Under the pieces are notes generated by a model that saw only the letters and a list, made by a program, of their open reading frames with translations, was not told the DNA's origin and made no database searches. From Phytoseiulus persimilis (Eukaryota > Arthropoda > Arachnida > Mesostigmata > Phytoseiidae): a DNA stretch of 64,000 nt. A program made the translations under genes and the position numbers. Where the stretch lies: positions 34,742,723 through 34,806,722 of the forward strand of contig CM075103.1 of the NCBI GenBank assembly GCA_037576195.1. The letters are read 5' to 3'. How positions within the stretch are numbered: position 1 is the stretch's first letter; every line of letters begins with the position of its first letter. Positions 36,871 through 48,397 of the stretch are shown here, piece after piece.

Positions 36871-38770
36871 GTACATATCGGACGCCAACGCGACTCGTAA
36901 TGGCACTGTCGGAGTTGTTCCGTCCGGCGAGATAGAGATCCGAAGCCGTGTTTGAACTTCAGAATGTGATCCGCGGATCACCGTTCCCCGAACAGCTACT
37001 CGTCGCTCCTCCGACTGGAAAGCCCTGTGGAGTGCCACGTGGAGGTTGGCTGAGCGGGTTTCATGCTCGAAAGTGGTCGCTCAGCTCCGAGGACTTCGCG
37101 AAAGCGCTCCGCTGCGAACCGTCCTGCCGCGGAGGGTCTTCCCGGAATCGCTGCCGCTCGCGAGCAGATGTGAACTCGCGGCGCACTGGCAGCAGCGGCA
37201 TCCTGCTCACGGAAACTCACAATACGCCGAGGCACCCGCGGCCGGGCCGCTTATTACAACTCGCCCGAAGCCATCTTCGACGACGGTGCTCGTGTTTTAT
37301 TGATGACCACAGCGAACGTAGCAATCAAGATGAAGGGAGCCAGTTGATAACGAGAGCGGAAGCGGGCATCGCGAGGAAACTCTGAGGCGATCCGATTATG
37401 GCTTAAGATCTGCTGGATACTTGTTCAAATGATTATTATTGATGGTCCGAAGTTGCCGCCGAGCAGCTCGCTGATTCCTCTTCCGAGGAGATCCGCTCCG
37501 GGCGTCCTCGCGCCGCTGTGGATACGCTGCGATATTCTCATGCACACACAGCTACCAACTCACGCACGATGAATGCACGCTCGCACGCATACATCATCCA
37601 CCTACATGCACACGATGAATCTTCGTCGCCCAACCGTTATTGTTAAGAGCCGCCGTCGTCGTTTTCGCTGCGGTCCCACTGTGTTCCAGGGCCACGGCCC
37701 GAGTTAATCGTTTGAAGTTTGCAGACGCCACCGGCTTGTTGGTTTGTTTGCTTGGGGTCCGCGCGTGTACGCATTGCTGTAGGAGTCGACTGGCGACCAT
37801 CCTGGCCCTGCTCAGAGCGTTTAGGTAATGCCTGGGAGCGGCGACGAAGCCTCACGCCCTAATGGCGTCGTTACGGCCCTCCTTTCCGTCCGGTCTTCTC
37901 CCAGGTCAAATATTCTCCTTCCAATGTTTTCTCACTTCGTCGTTCTCGTTCACATCGTCCGTACATACTAGCCGCCCGTATCCGGGGACCCTCGAGCGGG
38001 GTGGGGGACGCAACACGCGCCGGAGGCGTCGAAAGCCCTTCCCACCCGGAAGCTAGTTTGCCTGAACACTCACGAGTTCCTGGGAGCCGCTTTGCGATTG
38101 TTTACGTTCTTCCATTTCGGGATGCGGCCGGACAACTTTTGCGGACTTCGGCCGGAATCGATCGCTAGACATCAGAGTACCGCCCTTTTCCTCGGATTAC
38201 TTCGACCAACACGCACCGACTGCTAAGCGAGACTGCCGTTCCGTTGTTTTGGGTGTCGGACGCAGCAACGAGTCCCATGCAGGGACGGGTGCTGAATAGG
38301 ACGTGGTACATTAGGAGAAGTGCCGCGTCAGGAATCGACTCCGTGCTCTACGCTCGGCTTACTTGTCCGTCGGTCAGTCTGTTCCGGTATCCGGCTGGAA
38401 GGCAGAACTCCAAGGAGAGAGCAGGAGGTGGATGACGCAGCATCGCGTGAGGAATCACGAGGCATTGTTCCGCGATGGGAGCAGAGAGCGTTCTGCTCAA
38501 AGGCCGGGACCTCTCCGCGTTCTCGAGAAACGATCGAGAAGGTTCTCCGGACTCAACAGAATGACTCCTACCCGTTAGGACCCGGGACGAATGCGTGAAC
38601 CTATCAAATCTTCCCGATGTCGGAACCAATTCGGAACAACATGAATGTTCCACGACTTCTGCAAAGACAATACGAATCCGGGTTTGTGGTTTAGCAGACG
38701 CCAGTTAGGTTCCCGCCCCGACTGGTGGGTCGGTTGGGAGGTGAAAAATTTAGACGCCTCCTCAACATGA

Positions 38771-38924
38771 ATGCCCGGCGAGTGGAAGCTAACATTTCGT
38801 GACATCGACACGGGCCGGGCTGTGGATGCGTCGCGCATGTCGGACAACATCGGAGTCGAGGCAATCACGCCGCCAGAAACGAAGACTTCGGACCGACAGA
38901 GTGTCGTGGAAGATGATTCCGGAG
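38771..38924 (+). CDS. Possible first coding exon, unknown product
   Basis: An ATG at 38771 opens 51 codons plus one base, ending at GGAG|GTAAGC, a strong 5' splice-site match at 38925. The composition is the most coding-like I found on the plus strand: about two in five codons begin with G, and the peptide is acidic and polar (it starts MPGEWKLTFRDIDTG and ends VVEDDSG). There is no domain, signal peptide or membrane segment, and no family was recognised. A TGA directly abuts the ATG upstream (38768-38770), so the exon is either a true first exon or chance. The context before the ATG is poor for translation initiation. A 227-codon minus-strand frame (38575-39258) covers the same bases and has no domain I can support. 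If real, it would open a plus-strand gene whose intron includes the AG|GTAAGT site at 48391. Confidence 0.27.
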
Positions 38925-41616
38925 GTAAGCATTCCGTGCGGCAAACAGCCGCTGTGGTATCTCCTGCTGTCTGATGGCTCTCCCCTCGATTGTCGAAGTC
39001 GACTACGAGACAACTTCGAACAACTGACCTCGGACGGACCGCCGTTGCCTTTGAGCAGGGGCTTTGGGCGCGGGCGCACCGACGGTTCGTCCGAGGGAGC
39101 GGAGGGCGTGCAAGTGTGAACTTTGCGAAATTTGTGACGAACGGGAGAAATCCTCGTGCCGGTCCTGCGAAGAAGTACCCTGAGGATTCGCTGAGAGCGA
39201 TCAGCCTTCGATTACTCGAACCTGCGGCTCTCACTGAACTGTCAGGGTGAAATTCCAAGTATCTCGGGAGATTACCAATGACAGCGTTCTGACAGATCTA
39301 CCGTGCCCCGCAATGACAAATTTCGATAAGTGTGGGGGGCGGCATCAAATGGAATGCCTCCGGCTCGGCAGGCTCGAGAACGGCTGAAGCCTCCTTCAAG
39401 ACACGGGACACTGATGCGTAGAATGAACTGGGATGTTTCCCATCTTCTTCCCTAGAGGGAACGGAGAAAATCACCCGGAAGGGGCTCCGCTGTCGGAGGG
39501 TGGCCCTTGAACCGACCCGCGGTGCCGAACTGAGGGCTGATCAGGATTCGGTGAACAACTCCGGAAGCGTCTGCGTCTGTCCGGGTGAATGGATGAGTGG
39601 TGGTTGCGGACGCTCCGAGTGAGGCGACGGGGTTTATTAGGTTGAATGGCGATATGCTTCGATGGGGGATCCGTCGGGGGAGATTGTCGCCCGGGACGGG
39701 ATTTCCATCGGTCGGTCACTCGCGTGCACGTTTGGGCACAAAACTTGTCCGTGGTCAGACGTTTCCGACCATTCACCTCTCAGTTCGTTCGGAACCTCTT
39801 AGCTTGCTTCGTGCGTTTTCCGCCAATCGGGTCCTCGAGGAAGTTGCTGCGTCATCTAATTCGCGATTTATGCTTCATCAGAGACACTTCAACGAGAATC
39901 CCCTCCCCTCGCGGCGGTCTGAACCGAGGCTTCGAGTGCGCCTAAGCTCACTCCTCAGTAGCATATCGGGCAACGCGGAATCCCTAATCCCCTCCCCTAA
40001 TCCGAAGAAATCATTTCCGTCATCCACAAGAAGTATCGAGTCGGAAGTATCGATTCGAGTCGGCCATCCGTGAATGTTCTGACGTTGGCGAGAATTTTCT
40101 CAAGTTTTTGGCTTTTCAAACTGTGTGCTGCTCCTACTGACGTTCCTCCAGGACTGCGACACTGGAGCCGTTGAAACTTGGTGAAAACTTGCTTCAAGAT
40201 GATTCCGCTCCCGCAGCGATCTGAATTGGGAGACCGCCGCTCTCGTCCGTCGAACGTTCGTCTACGCGGAGTCGGATTCCACGATTCTATATTGGTCCAC
40301 GTTGGAAATCGCTCAACAATCAACCCAAGGCTTCCGTATGGCTCCTCTGATCTGTGAAACGTTGCGTCATAGCTGCCGGAGAGCTTTTTCCATCGAACTC
40401 GAGCGGAGTTTCTGGCACCTCGATCGAGCCGATCACATTTTATTGCTTTCTTGCCTCGTGGGTTTGAGCCGCGGCGGAGATTTCGTTCGAGCGAGGGCTT
40501 GCGTCGTCAGCAGCCGCTGTTGTAATCAAGCGTTTGAATTCCGGAACGGGGCTGCCCAAATTGTTTTTGTGAGACTTCCTTCTCGAGTTGGTCGGGGAAA
40601 GAAAAATCGAGCTCGGAGGAGACTCGTTAGGGACAAGCGTGTGTCACGTCGCGAATAATGTTCCGAGGGATATCGTCGAATCCTCCTGATTCGGAGCCGA
40701 CTCTTTGACCTGAGACGACGATGGAACATGGGATTTACATGAAGATTGAAACATCAGAGCCTTCATCCGGCGTTTCCTCCGGAACTGTCGGAAACTCTGC
40801 CGGAGTCAGCGACAATGTCTCGCCGTACCCGGGGATCTTGCCAGAACAAAAGACGCTCTTTTGAACTCCATTCAGAGTATCAACGGATGAGGCCAAAGAG
40901 CAAACATCGATCCCCGTACATATTCAGACCCGGAATTTTCCCAAGCCGCTCTGATTTTTTAAATAGGTTCCGAGCGAGCTTTGTCGAGACTGGGGAAACT
41001 CCTCGAAGTTATTCTGCCACACGAATTGTGTCGCAAGACCGTCCGCCGCCGGTTCCCTCCAGTCGTATAGCTCATGAAATTCGCTTCCCGCTTGACAGAA
41101 AGGTGACGTCACTGGACAAATCCAGAACCTCTCACCGTTTGTGTACGTTCCGAGTATGCGAATTCAGGCACTAATTCTTTCCTGATCCATGTTCCACTGA
41201 ACAGTTGCGATGATATCGAAAAGTACACAAGAGTCGGTACCAGGGAAGGCTACCTGGGAAAACGCGGAAATGTTCACTTGGAATGTTCTGTGAGTGTGGG
41301 GAGAACCTTGACAGGTCTTGGCATGGCAACCTGGATTCGGATTGTGCAATTTATGGTCCACTCTCCCAGAATTAGGAAGTCGTGACAGCTGGGTTTGCTG
41401 ACGTCGAACTAGCTGAAATCATGGCGTCTCACACTGCACAAAATGCTCGGATTGGCCCGTTGATCCAAAGCGATGGAGACCCAGGTTTCTATTATTCCGA
41501 ATGCCTCCGCCGAGGGACTCGTTTTTTGTTTTGTTTTGATTGCACAGAGCTCAACTGCGTCGCTCATTCCAGCTTTATATCCACCCCAAATCTCATCACT
41601 CGGAAAGTGTATCTCG
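38925..41616. other. Non-coding stretch, no supported gene
   Basis: Only overlapping short frames occur, up to 158 codons on the plus strand at 39597-40073 and 118 at 40302-40658. None has a recognisable domain or paired splice signals. If the possible exon ending at 38924 is real, this would be the start of its intron. Confidence 0.55.
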
Positions 41617-41629
41617 CCCCCCCCCCCCC
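41617..41629 (+). repeat. C homopolymer, 13 bases
   Basis: A perfect run of 13 C. Confidence 0.96.
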
Positions 41630-42710
41630 GCCTCCTGGCTTCTAGCCGGACCCTTATGGTAACGGAATCGACTTCGATTGCTGTTGTCGCAGTGATTTGG
41701 GTTCCCGAAGCTGGCTTCCTGCGAGCTCACTCTTCTTCGATGCAAGCGTTCGCCCCGTCATATGCGTGAGGCTGAAAATATGTGTTGTGTAGCGTCATTA
41801 TCAGTAACATTTTCTGACTTGGCGGAGGAGTCGTTTGCGTCAAGCTCTCAGTTTGGTTTTCCAGCCAGAGCGCGTTCAAACGACCACCAATGCCTGAAGA
41901 GGCTCTTCTCCAGACGTTTTCGTCGATCGTTCTCGCTCATACTCGATTCGAAAGTGTTCCAGAACCGGACGTCGGGAAGCGATGACACGGTATCAAAATG
42001 TAGCGAGTTTCCTCCGAGTTTTATCGTCATTCTCACCGTTTGCCGGTGGAGTGTTTGGTGGAGCTCACTTTCGAGAGTGTTGCCAAGCGTTTGAATCTCG
42101 AGACAGCCCCTCAACGTCTACTTCGTGCGCACGTTCACTGTTTACTTTGACGCCTTTTGTCAAAGAATCTGAAGAGAGTTGATCGTCTGTTAGTTACAGT
42201 CCTCGGACGGAGTCTTCGTGTTCTTTCCTTGCGGTGTGCGTGTCATTCCACACTCTCGGAGCGAGAATCTTCGATTTCCTCGAGATTCGTCGGGCAACTC
42301 AGCGAACGGGAACCTTCCCACCGGTGACGTGGCAGGGATCTCGCGCCGCTCGGCTTCCATTGTCACCGCGAGCTCGAAGATTCGGAGTTTCGCTCGAATC
42401 GCCCCCGGGGATCCGGTAGGATCGGACGCGACCGGTCTACACAAGCTGTGACCAACTTCAACAAGAATTAATCCTTTCCGCGAGCTCCGCCCCAGCTGTG
42501 GGATTTCTTACGTGCCCCTCATTTTCGCGGAAGGTTTGACCTTCAGGGGTCTTTTGGAAAGATCTTTGTGCAGGCCTGTCCTTCTACGACTACTGTCCTT
42601 CCTCTCGGCTTTCCTACTCATTGGTTCGTCCGTCGTTGTCGACTCCTCTCCTTCCCGTAGTGGTGGTGGTGGTCGTCCTCCTCGTTGTCGTCGCTGCTCT
42701 GGGCGCGCTT

Positions 42711-42730
42711 CCCCCCCCCCCCCCCCCCCC
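42711..42730 (+). repeat. C homopolymer, 20 bases
   Basis: The longest homopolymer in the window. It lies at the end of a 150-base pyrimidine-rich region that starts near 42580. Confidence 0.97.
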
Positions 42731-42937
42731 GTTTCGTGCGTTTTTCCAGAGAGATTGACAACACGGAACAAACACGGTCATCGCGAACGTCCCAACGGTC
42801 GGAGCGAACTCGAGGAGGAGGACGACGCTCGCGACAGGAGGAGAACGGCGAAAAATGGAGCGTCGGGAAGAGGAGCGGAAAATGATGACGGCGGAAACAA
42901 AACGCCCGGGACGGCCGACGCGAGGGAAAAGGGATAG
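42711..42937 (+). other. Pyrimidine tract with 3' splice-site-like end and short open tail
   Basis: After the C20 run, TGCGTTTTTCCAG ends at 42749, a very good 3' splice-site match. One frame then stays open for about 62 codons to a TAG at 42935-42937, giving a hydrophilic peptide rich in R, E, D, G and N. It could be a terminal exon, but no upstream exon is evident. Minus-strand frames of 109-112 codons cover the same bases, so coding is unproven. Confidence 0.15.
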
Positions 42938-42996
42938 AGACACAAAAAAATGTCAAATCGTCCGCCGACAGGCCGTTGGACGATGCGAGATTGCAG

Positions 42997-43020
42997 CGGT
43001 CGGTCGGTCGGTCCGTCCGT
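42997..43020 (+). repeat. Compound (CGGT)4-(CCGT)2 repeat
   Basis: Four CGGT units switch to two CCGT units. The same switch from GGTC-type to GTCC-type units recurs 1 kb downstream at about 44024. Confidence 0.93.
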
Positions 43021-44023
43021 GGAGCGGATAAACGGTGTCAGTATCCTACCCCCTTTCTCCAGAAGACATCTTTCTAGAGCGACGTTGTCGTTGGTGTTGC
43101 TTTGAAAGCGTGACGACGATGGAGGACTCGCGGATTTCCGGGCGAAATGGAGAGAGCTCTCTCAGCCGACGAGCCAGAGCTCCAGGAAAGACAAGAGCAT
43201 AACGAGACGTCAAAGGGGACGAGATGTTTCGAAAGTCAATTACCGGCCCTTGTGAGTCCAATGCTCCCGCTAATCCCATTGCATTCTTTTCCGACTGAGA
43301 TCCCTATGCTCCGTGAGCGGAGTTCCTGATGCGAGCGATCTCGTCAGGAACCGAACGTCTTCGGTGCGTGACGTTCGGGCTGGCAACATGAACTTCGGTG
43401 AATGTTGCAGGTACGAGGAATCGGGTGCGTAACCACGCGGCTACGTGTTCTTCGTTGGTTGCTCGCTCTTTTCCGACCTCTCGGAACCGTCCTCTGTGGT
43501 CTAATAAATCTTCATCGCCGCCGCCGTTTGCATGGTTGTGTATCCACAATGCTCACTCAGCCAGACGCGCACCCTGACACCTACGCACATCTATACGAGA
43601 ACGGGAGCAAACGGGAAGGGAGCCAAACGGACCGACAGAACGGCAGATGAACTCCGCGGCGAAGGAGCGCACCCCGTGGATAATCTCGCTGATTGCGCTT
43701 CCTCGTAGTCTGTCATACTCCAGACAAGAAGGCGCGCGAGCGATCGACAGACCAAGCGAGTGGGCGACAGCCGAGGACAGGCACGAGAACTTGCTCACGC
43801 GTGCGCCCTCCCTGTTAATATATCTCTCGTTGTTGGTTCGCCTCCCCCAGTCGCGCGGTGGCCGTCGCAGTTCGGTCTTGGTACGAAAAACCGCTTGCCA
43901 TCCAAATGTACAGCAGGATGCTCTGCCTAATCGGCAACACGGGACGTTAGCTTCACCGGGACTCTGTTCCTGTTGCGAGTCGCTGCCGTTGCTCGGCAAG
44001 GTATGAATGACAACGCCGACCAG

Positions 44024-44056
44024 TCGGTCGGTCGGTCCGTCCGTCGGTCGGTCGGT
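44024..44056 (+). repeat. Compound (TCGG)n-(TCCG)n-(TCGG)n repeat
   Basis: Three TCGG units, then two TCCG units, then three TCGG units. The first two blocks repeat the architecture of the run at 42997-43020; the unique flanks of the two are not alike. Confidence 0.9.
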
Positions 44057-44392
44057 GGGATCATCATAATATTGATGAATAATGACGCACTGCGCGTCTC
44101 GCCAACGCACACGCCGGCAAAAGAACAACAACGTTTTTCTTTCTATCAGTGCAGCGAACACAAACAGCGTACACGACGAACCCGCTTACGTGTACCTAGA
44201 AACACACGCAAACATACGGGACGGAACTGCCATCCAACTTCACGAGCTGTTGCTGCGATTGGCTCTTCCCGACTGTGTGGTCCGGTTTTCTTGTTCGCTC
44301 GCTCCGGCCGCACATTCTGAAAACAGACAGGACCTCGTCCGCGCGGTGGAAGGGAGACCAGCCGGGCGAAGTCGCTGAGGAAAAACGTTCCT

Positions 44393-44406
44393 CCCCCCCC
44401 CCCCCC
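44393..44406 (+). repeat. C homopolymer, 14 bases
   Basis: A perfect run of 14 C. Confidence 0.96.
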
Positions 44407-45249
44407 ACAAGACACGCAGGCGGAAGAGCAGAGGCGTTAATCATGAGCGATGAAGTGTCAATCGTCGACGTGTAATGCTCAAGCCGTAATGGAGAAAATT
44501 CTCCAAGACAAATGTAAATCCCCAAGCCCGACAGAGTCAGCTCGGGAGAAGCAGACGTTTCCTCCGAGTGAACGACGATCACACCTAGACTCACACTCAC
44601 GTCATGTCCGCGATGCAGGAAGAGTGAACTCCTCTGCTCGGGATCAGGGCGGGGTGGACGATCGAATAAGCTCTTCCGGAATCTGAGGATAACGGGCCAC
44701 TCCACGCAGGGCTCTCTCGTGATTCGATGAGGCGACCCGGTCGGAATACTTTGGCATCAGCATACGCGAATACCCACCTGGAACAACCAATGTTCCCTTC
44801 CTGGTCGCAGCGACTCTTTTGTCTCAAAACGCCCACGGGCCTCTCCGTTGCGTTATTCATGAACACATCCATTAGGTCTTGGATGTTCTGCCGCGAGAAT
44901 CCGATGGACCTTGACCAAGATATAGGACCCGATTTATAGGACATCCTTACATTTCCGATCGCGATTTTTCAAATGGCTGGATCTCATGGAATCCCGTTCA
45001 TTTTTCGTATCGAGCTCTGAACGAGTTTGAGCGATGTGATGCGGGCAACTAGAACTTCGGATATCTCTCTCGAGCCCACCGTTATGGCCGTGGGATCAAC
45101 TGATCGAACGATATTTTCATCAGGTTTCGTAGAATGCTGCCTTCCGTCAGAGCAAGCTCGAAGAAAGTGGAAGTTCTGTAGCATTGAATGCGCTCGCTCA
45201 ATCAGGACCTGGCGCCAGTTAGCTCGCGTGCCCTCCGTCTTGGATTTGC

Positions 45250-45270
45250 GTGTGTGTGTGTGTGTGTGTG
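45250..45270 (+). repeat. (GT)10 dinucleotide repeat
   Basis: A perfect GT/TG run of about 21 bases. Confidence 0.96.
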
Positions 45271-46875
45271 AACATAATTGGCCCTTCCACGATGGCTCTC
45301 CCTCGACGAGTCTTTCTCCACTCGCGATCTAATTACTGGAAAGTCTCTCACGCATCTCGAACGGTATCCAGCTCGCCTGTCTAGGTAAAATAGCCCTTCT
45401 CTCACCCTTCTTGGCCAACAAACAGCAGGTGTTCGCTGTAGTGCGAGCGAATGACAAGCAGAACGGAAAGCGCGTTCATCCAATCGCCTCGTCGTTCCCG
45501 CGTACCTGTCCCGCCATCGGGCGGTGCCGCACGTCCCCTCTCAGATTCTCCGTCGGTTGGTTCGACCGGTTTTCACTGTTTCCAACATCTTCTAGTTTTC
45601 GTTCGGTTGACGTGCACGGAGTCGTTTGGCCATGAATTCTTTCACACACGCTCCGTCCCTCCTCCTCGCCTGCTGTCGTGCGAGTTTTCTTATTCCCGGG
45701 AGCCGATGTTGAATCAGGTGGCTGACTACACGCGCGGCGGGAGGAGGCGTCTGTCTCGTGGAGCACTCCGAGTCGTTCGTGACACCTCGACGTCGATTCA
45801 GGAGGGATCCAGATTCATTAATTCTCCCAACGATGATCATCGCTGTGAGCGTGGCTCCCAGCATCGAATCAGTTACATATCGCTGGGAGCTCAAACGACT
45901 GACGGCATTCCATGAGTTGGTGGCGACATTTGATTCGTTCGGCTGCCTAGGACACTCATCGGGAACGCGTGACGGAGTTGTAAACAGGGATCCTTTCCGA
46001 GTCCTGCAGGTCTCTGATCCGCCGACGAGCTCGTTCATTGTCTCTTCTTCTTCTGCTATTTCAATGAGTTTCTCGCGGCCGTGGCGCCGAAGCGTACCTG
46101 TGTCGTACGGGACCTCGGGAAACTCGGGCTGAAGGACTGGAAAGTGTCACCGAATCCGATTGAAGCAACGGAAACCGTTCTGTCCCGGAGCCTAAGCGCA
46201 GATGTTTGGAAATGGTGAAGATGGCGATCGGCAAGGAGCGGTATCTTTCTGCTGAGATCAGCAAACGAGATAAGCCGGCCGCCGGCTGGCCAGTCAGCTT
46301 GCAAGACTTAAAACGTGGGAGAGTCCGCTTCGGTGGCTTGAGCTCGGGACGGCGGGATTAAATTCCTCGGCACGCCTCAAGTTGTCACGAACGGTCAAAG
46401 CGTAGTTCTCATCTGTGACTCCGCTGTCGCTGTCGTAAAGACAATTTATTCCCCCGATCGAAGTAGTAAAGGAGTCGACGACGAACAAATTTGAAGATCA
46501 TAAAATTCAATGGTCCTCGGTCCCTCATTTCCGTGCTTCCGTCTAGTGGCGTCTCTCTACTCCACTGCCAGCGCGGAAGTCCGGCAGTCGACGACGGCTC
46601 GTTGGCAAAGATACGAAAGGGACGATCACAGCGTGGATGGAGCTTGTTGGTGTCAAGATTGAACGATCTCATTTTCATCCTGCGGCGTATTTCGCAAACT
46701 TCTCAATCCATCGTACAGCTTCCGATTAGCCCGAACCGTTTTCGGCAGAGCTCGCAATGCATTCATTCACCGTCTTCATGTCACCGACCCACAGGAGCGC
46801 CCCGTCTGCACAGACTCCAAAAGACAGCAGGAAACGGGGGCCCAGGATGACCAGGATCTGCACAGGGAATAAGAA

Positions 46876-47454
46876 ATGATCTCCGGTTCTCGAGCTCCCC
46901 ACACTCGTTTAGCGACGCTTCCGTGGGGAGAAGTATCGAAACTGAGCTCCACGGATGGATTGCGGGCGAACAAGCAATCGAACCGGCAGGGTTTGACAGC
47001 GCGGATCGGAAACAATCCTCTCGGTGTTCCCAACTCCGAAAGCAAGGGTAAACCCGCATCGGTCAAGTGCGCTCGAAACGAGCAACAATGGAGGCGGAAG
47101 TCGCGGTTTTCATCAGTCCCCGCAGCGATTCTGCAGGAAAAGATGATGGCGGGCAAGAGAAAAACCACTGGGGTGAAGAAGGGACTCAAAGTACTGAGAA
47201 CCAACGGCCGACGAACAAACGACGACGAGCCCTCCAGTCGTGCTGTTTACATTTTGAATAGCCACAAGCGCCCGAGGAGAAAAAGGAGGCAGCGACGACA
47301 ACGACGCCAGGACGATGCAAATCCCGAGGATGGGAGCGCTGCGGCAGTTTCTGGGAGAGTTCGTTGGCTCGGTGGTGGCTTTGGAGGCGGCCACGACGAC
47401 GACGACGACGAAGACGACTCTGATGACAACAACAACGTTGACAAAGAACTGTAA
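46876..47454 (+). CDS. Hypothetical open frame, 192 codons, basic then acidic
   Basis: The frame runs from ATG at 46876, preceded at once by an in-frame TAA at 46870, to a TAA at 47452. Residues around 130-147 form a very basic block (KRPRRKRRQRRQRRQ), like a nuclear-localisation or RNA-binding segment. It is followed by a glycine-rich patch (WLGGGFGGGH) and an acidic run encoded by a GAC/ACG repeat at 47393-47411. That sequence of basic, glycine-rich and acidic blocks occurs in nuclear proteins, but here all three come from low-complexity purine-rich DNA. Frames of 168 codons (plus) and 174 codons (minus) overlap it. No conserved domain and no clear splice sites were seen. Probably chance, but worth checking against RNA. 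Confidence 0.12.
   Translation: MISGSRAPHTRLATLPWGEVSKLSSTDGLRANKQSNRQGLTARIGNNPLGVPNSESKGKPASVKCARNEQQWRRKSRFSSVPAAILQEKMMAGKRKTTGVKKGLKVLRTNGRRTNDDEPSSRAVYILNSHKRPRRKRRQRRQRRQDDANPEDGSAAAVSGRVRWLGGGFGGGHDDDDDEDDSDDNNNVDKEL
47393..47411 (+). repeat. (ACG)6 trinucleotide repeat
   Basis: Six ACG/GAC units, broken by one AAG. In the 192-codon plus-strand frame they would encode aspartates. Confidence 0.93.
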
Positions 47455-48373
47455 AATACGCCCGGGCAACGTCGACCGAATTGAACGGACGGCGATGAAA
47501 GGTGCGAGAAGCGACCTAATCATACGATTCCAGCCGAGGGAATCGGGTCGCTTCGCTCGAATCCCACACAACTTCGACTCGTTGACAACCGCTCCAGGCG
47601 TACGAGGAAGTATGGTCGCAGGACCCGCTCGGAGCATCGAGCGCCGGAGTCACCCCGAATTTTTCATTATTCAAAGCACTGTCCGAGGGCCACACTTCGG
47701 TACATCAGGAGCCGCCCAAAGATTCGGAGCCAAGCTGGACGATGCGAATCTCGACCGATTTCTGATCACAAGCTCGAACGGAGGATTCCAGGCTCAACTT
47801 CCTTCCACTTTCGTTCAGTAGTTTTCGGAACGAGCTAGTCCATTTCTTCCCTCCTCGCATCGAGCCCTCGTCCTCATTTGCTCCCGAGTGCTCCTTATTA
47901 TAACAAGCCGCGGCAAGAACTGTAACACTCGCTGCAGCTTGGTATGCCCAGAGGCAGTGTCGACGTTCGTCGTGCTCGACAAAACTTTGCCATGCCAAGT
48001 GCCAAGTTTTTTCGCATGCAATGGCCGAAGGAGGCAAAAACCGAAGGAAAGGAGACAGATTTGGCCATGCACAAAAACTCGTGAGAGCCTCGATCAACAC
48101 TCCAGCCGCAAGAGAGATCAGAAATGAGGCCGAAAACGCTCTTGCTCACAGCTGTCTCACGGTTCGTCACGTGAAAGTATTCCTCTTCCGTTCAGCGTGG
48201 GTTCGGAACTGCCGGACTCATAGAGAATTGGTAACCAACAGAACTCTGACTTTCCCATGAGCTGGCGGAGGGTTCCCGCATTTTTCGCCTGAGAGTCCGT
48301 GGACGCTGTCCTCTCGATTCGCTATCCTGTCGGCGAACAGCACGCATCCGGGCTGAGAACCAAAGGATTGAAT

Positions 48374-48397
48374 CGTTGTTTGCTGTTTCAGGTAAGT
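48374..48397 (+). other. Candidate recursive splice site (AG|GTAAGT)
   Basis: A T-rich pyrimidine tract (48373-48388) ends in CAG at 48389-48391. This is followed directly by the perfect 5' splice-site sequence GTAAGT at 48392-48397. A 3' splice site fused to a 5' splice site with no exon between them is the signature of ratchet-type (recursive) splicing points. These are known from long introns of Drosophila and vertebrates, where an intron is removed in consecutive pieces. The nine-base core CAGGTAAGT alone is expected about once in two windows of this size on both strands. With the pyrimidine tract it is expected far less often. It would place this position inside a long plus-strand intron. 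The alternative is an ordinary 3' splice site whose exon happens to start with GTAAGT; a plus-strand frame does stay open for 31 codons after it. Confidence 0.4.

Larger units (their letters stand above)
30482..38770. other. GC-rich, microsatellite-dotted non-coding stretch
   Basis: Contains TCGG, CCGC and GTTC tetranucleotide runs and an A15 run, with no recognisable gene. The largest frame (35582-36310 plus, 242 codons) starts with GTG, has no domain, and overlaps several other frames of 60-75 codons. I see no tRNA, no conserved hairpin and no transposon signature. Confidence 0.55.

Noticed and set aside
5250-40730. Apparent decayed Ty3/gypsy pol pieces (protease, reverse transcriptase, integrase) on the minus strand near 5.3-6.8, 8.0-10.1, 13.6-15.6, 20.1-22.5, 24.6-27.5 and 38.6-40.7 kb
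   Set aside because: By eye, segments such as YLVDIS, TDTGVRSRFF or LVCDKYRNS can be lined up with polymerase and integrase motifs in a plausible order. Each alignment has only about 7-8 identities in 20 and needs gaps and frame changes. Such matches are expected many times by chance across six frames of 64 kb, and similar 'matches' could be found in plus-strand frames. A profile search of the six-frame translation with E-values would settle it.
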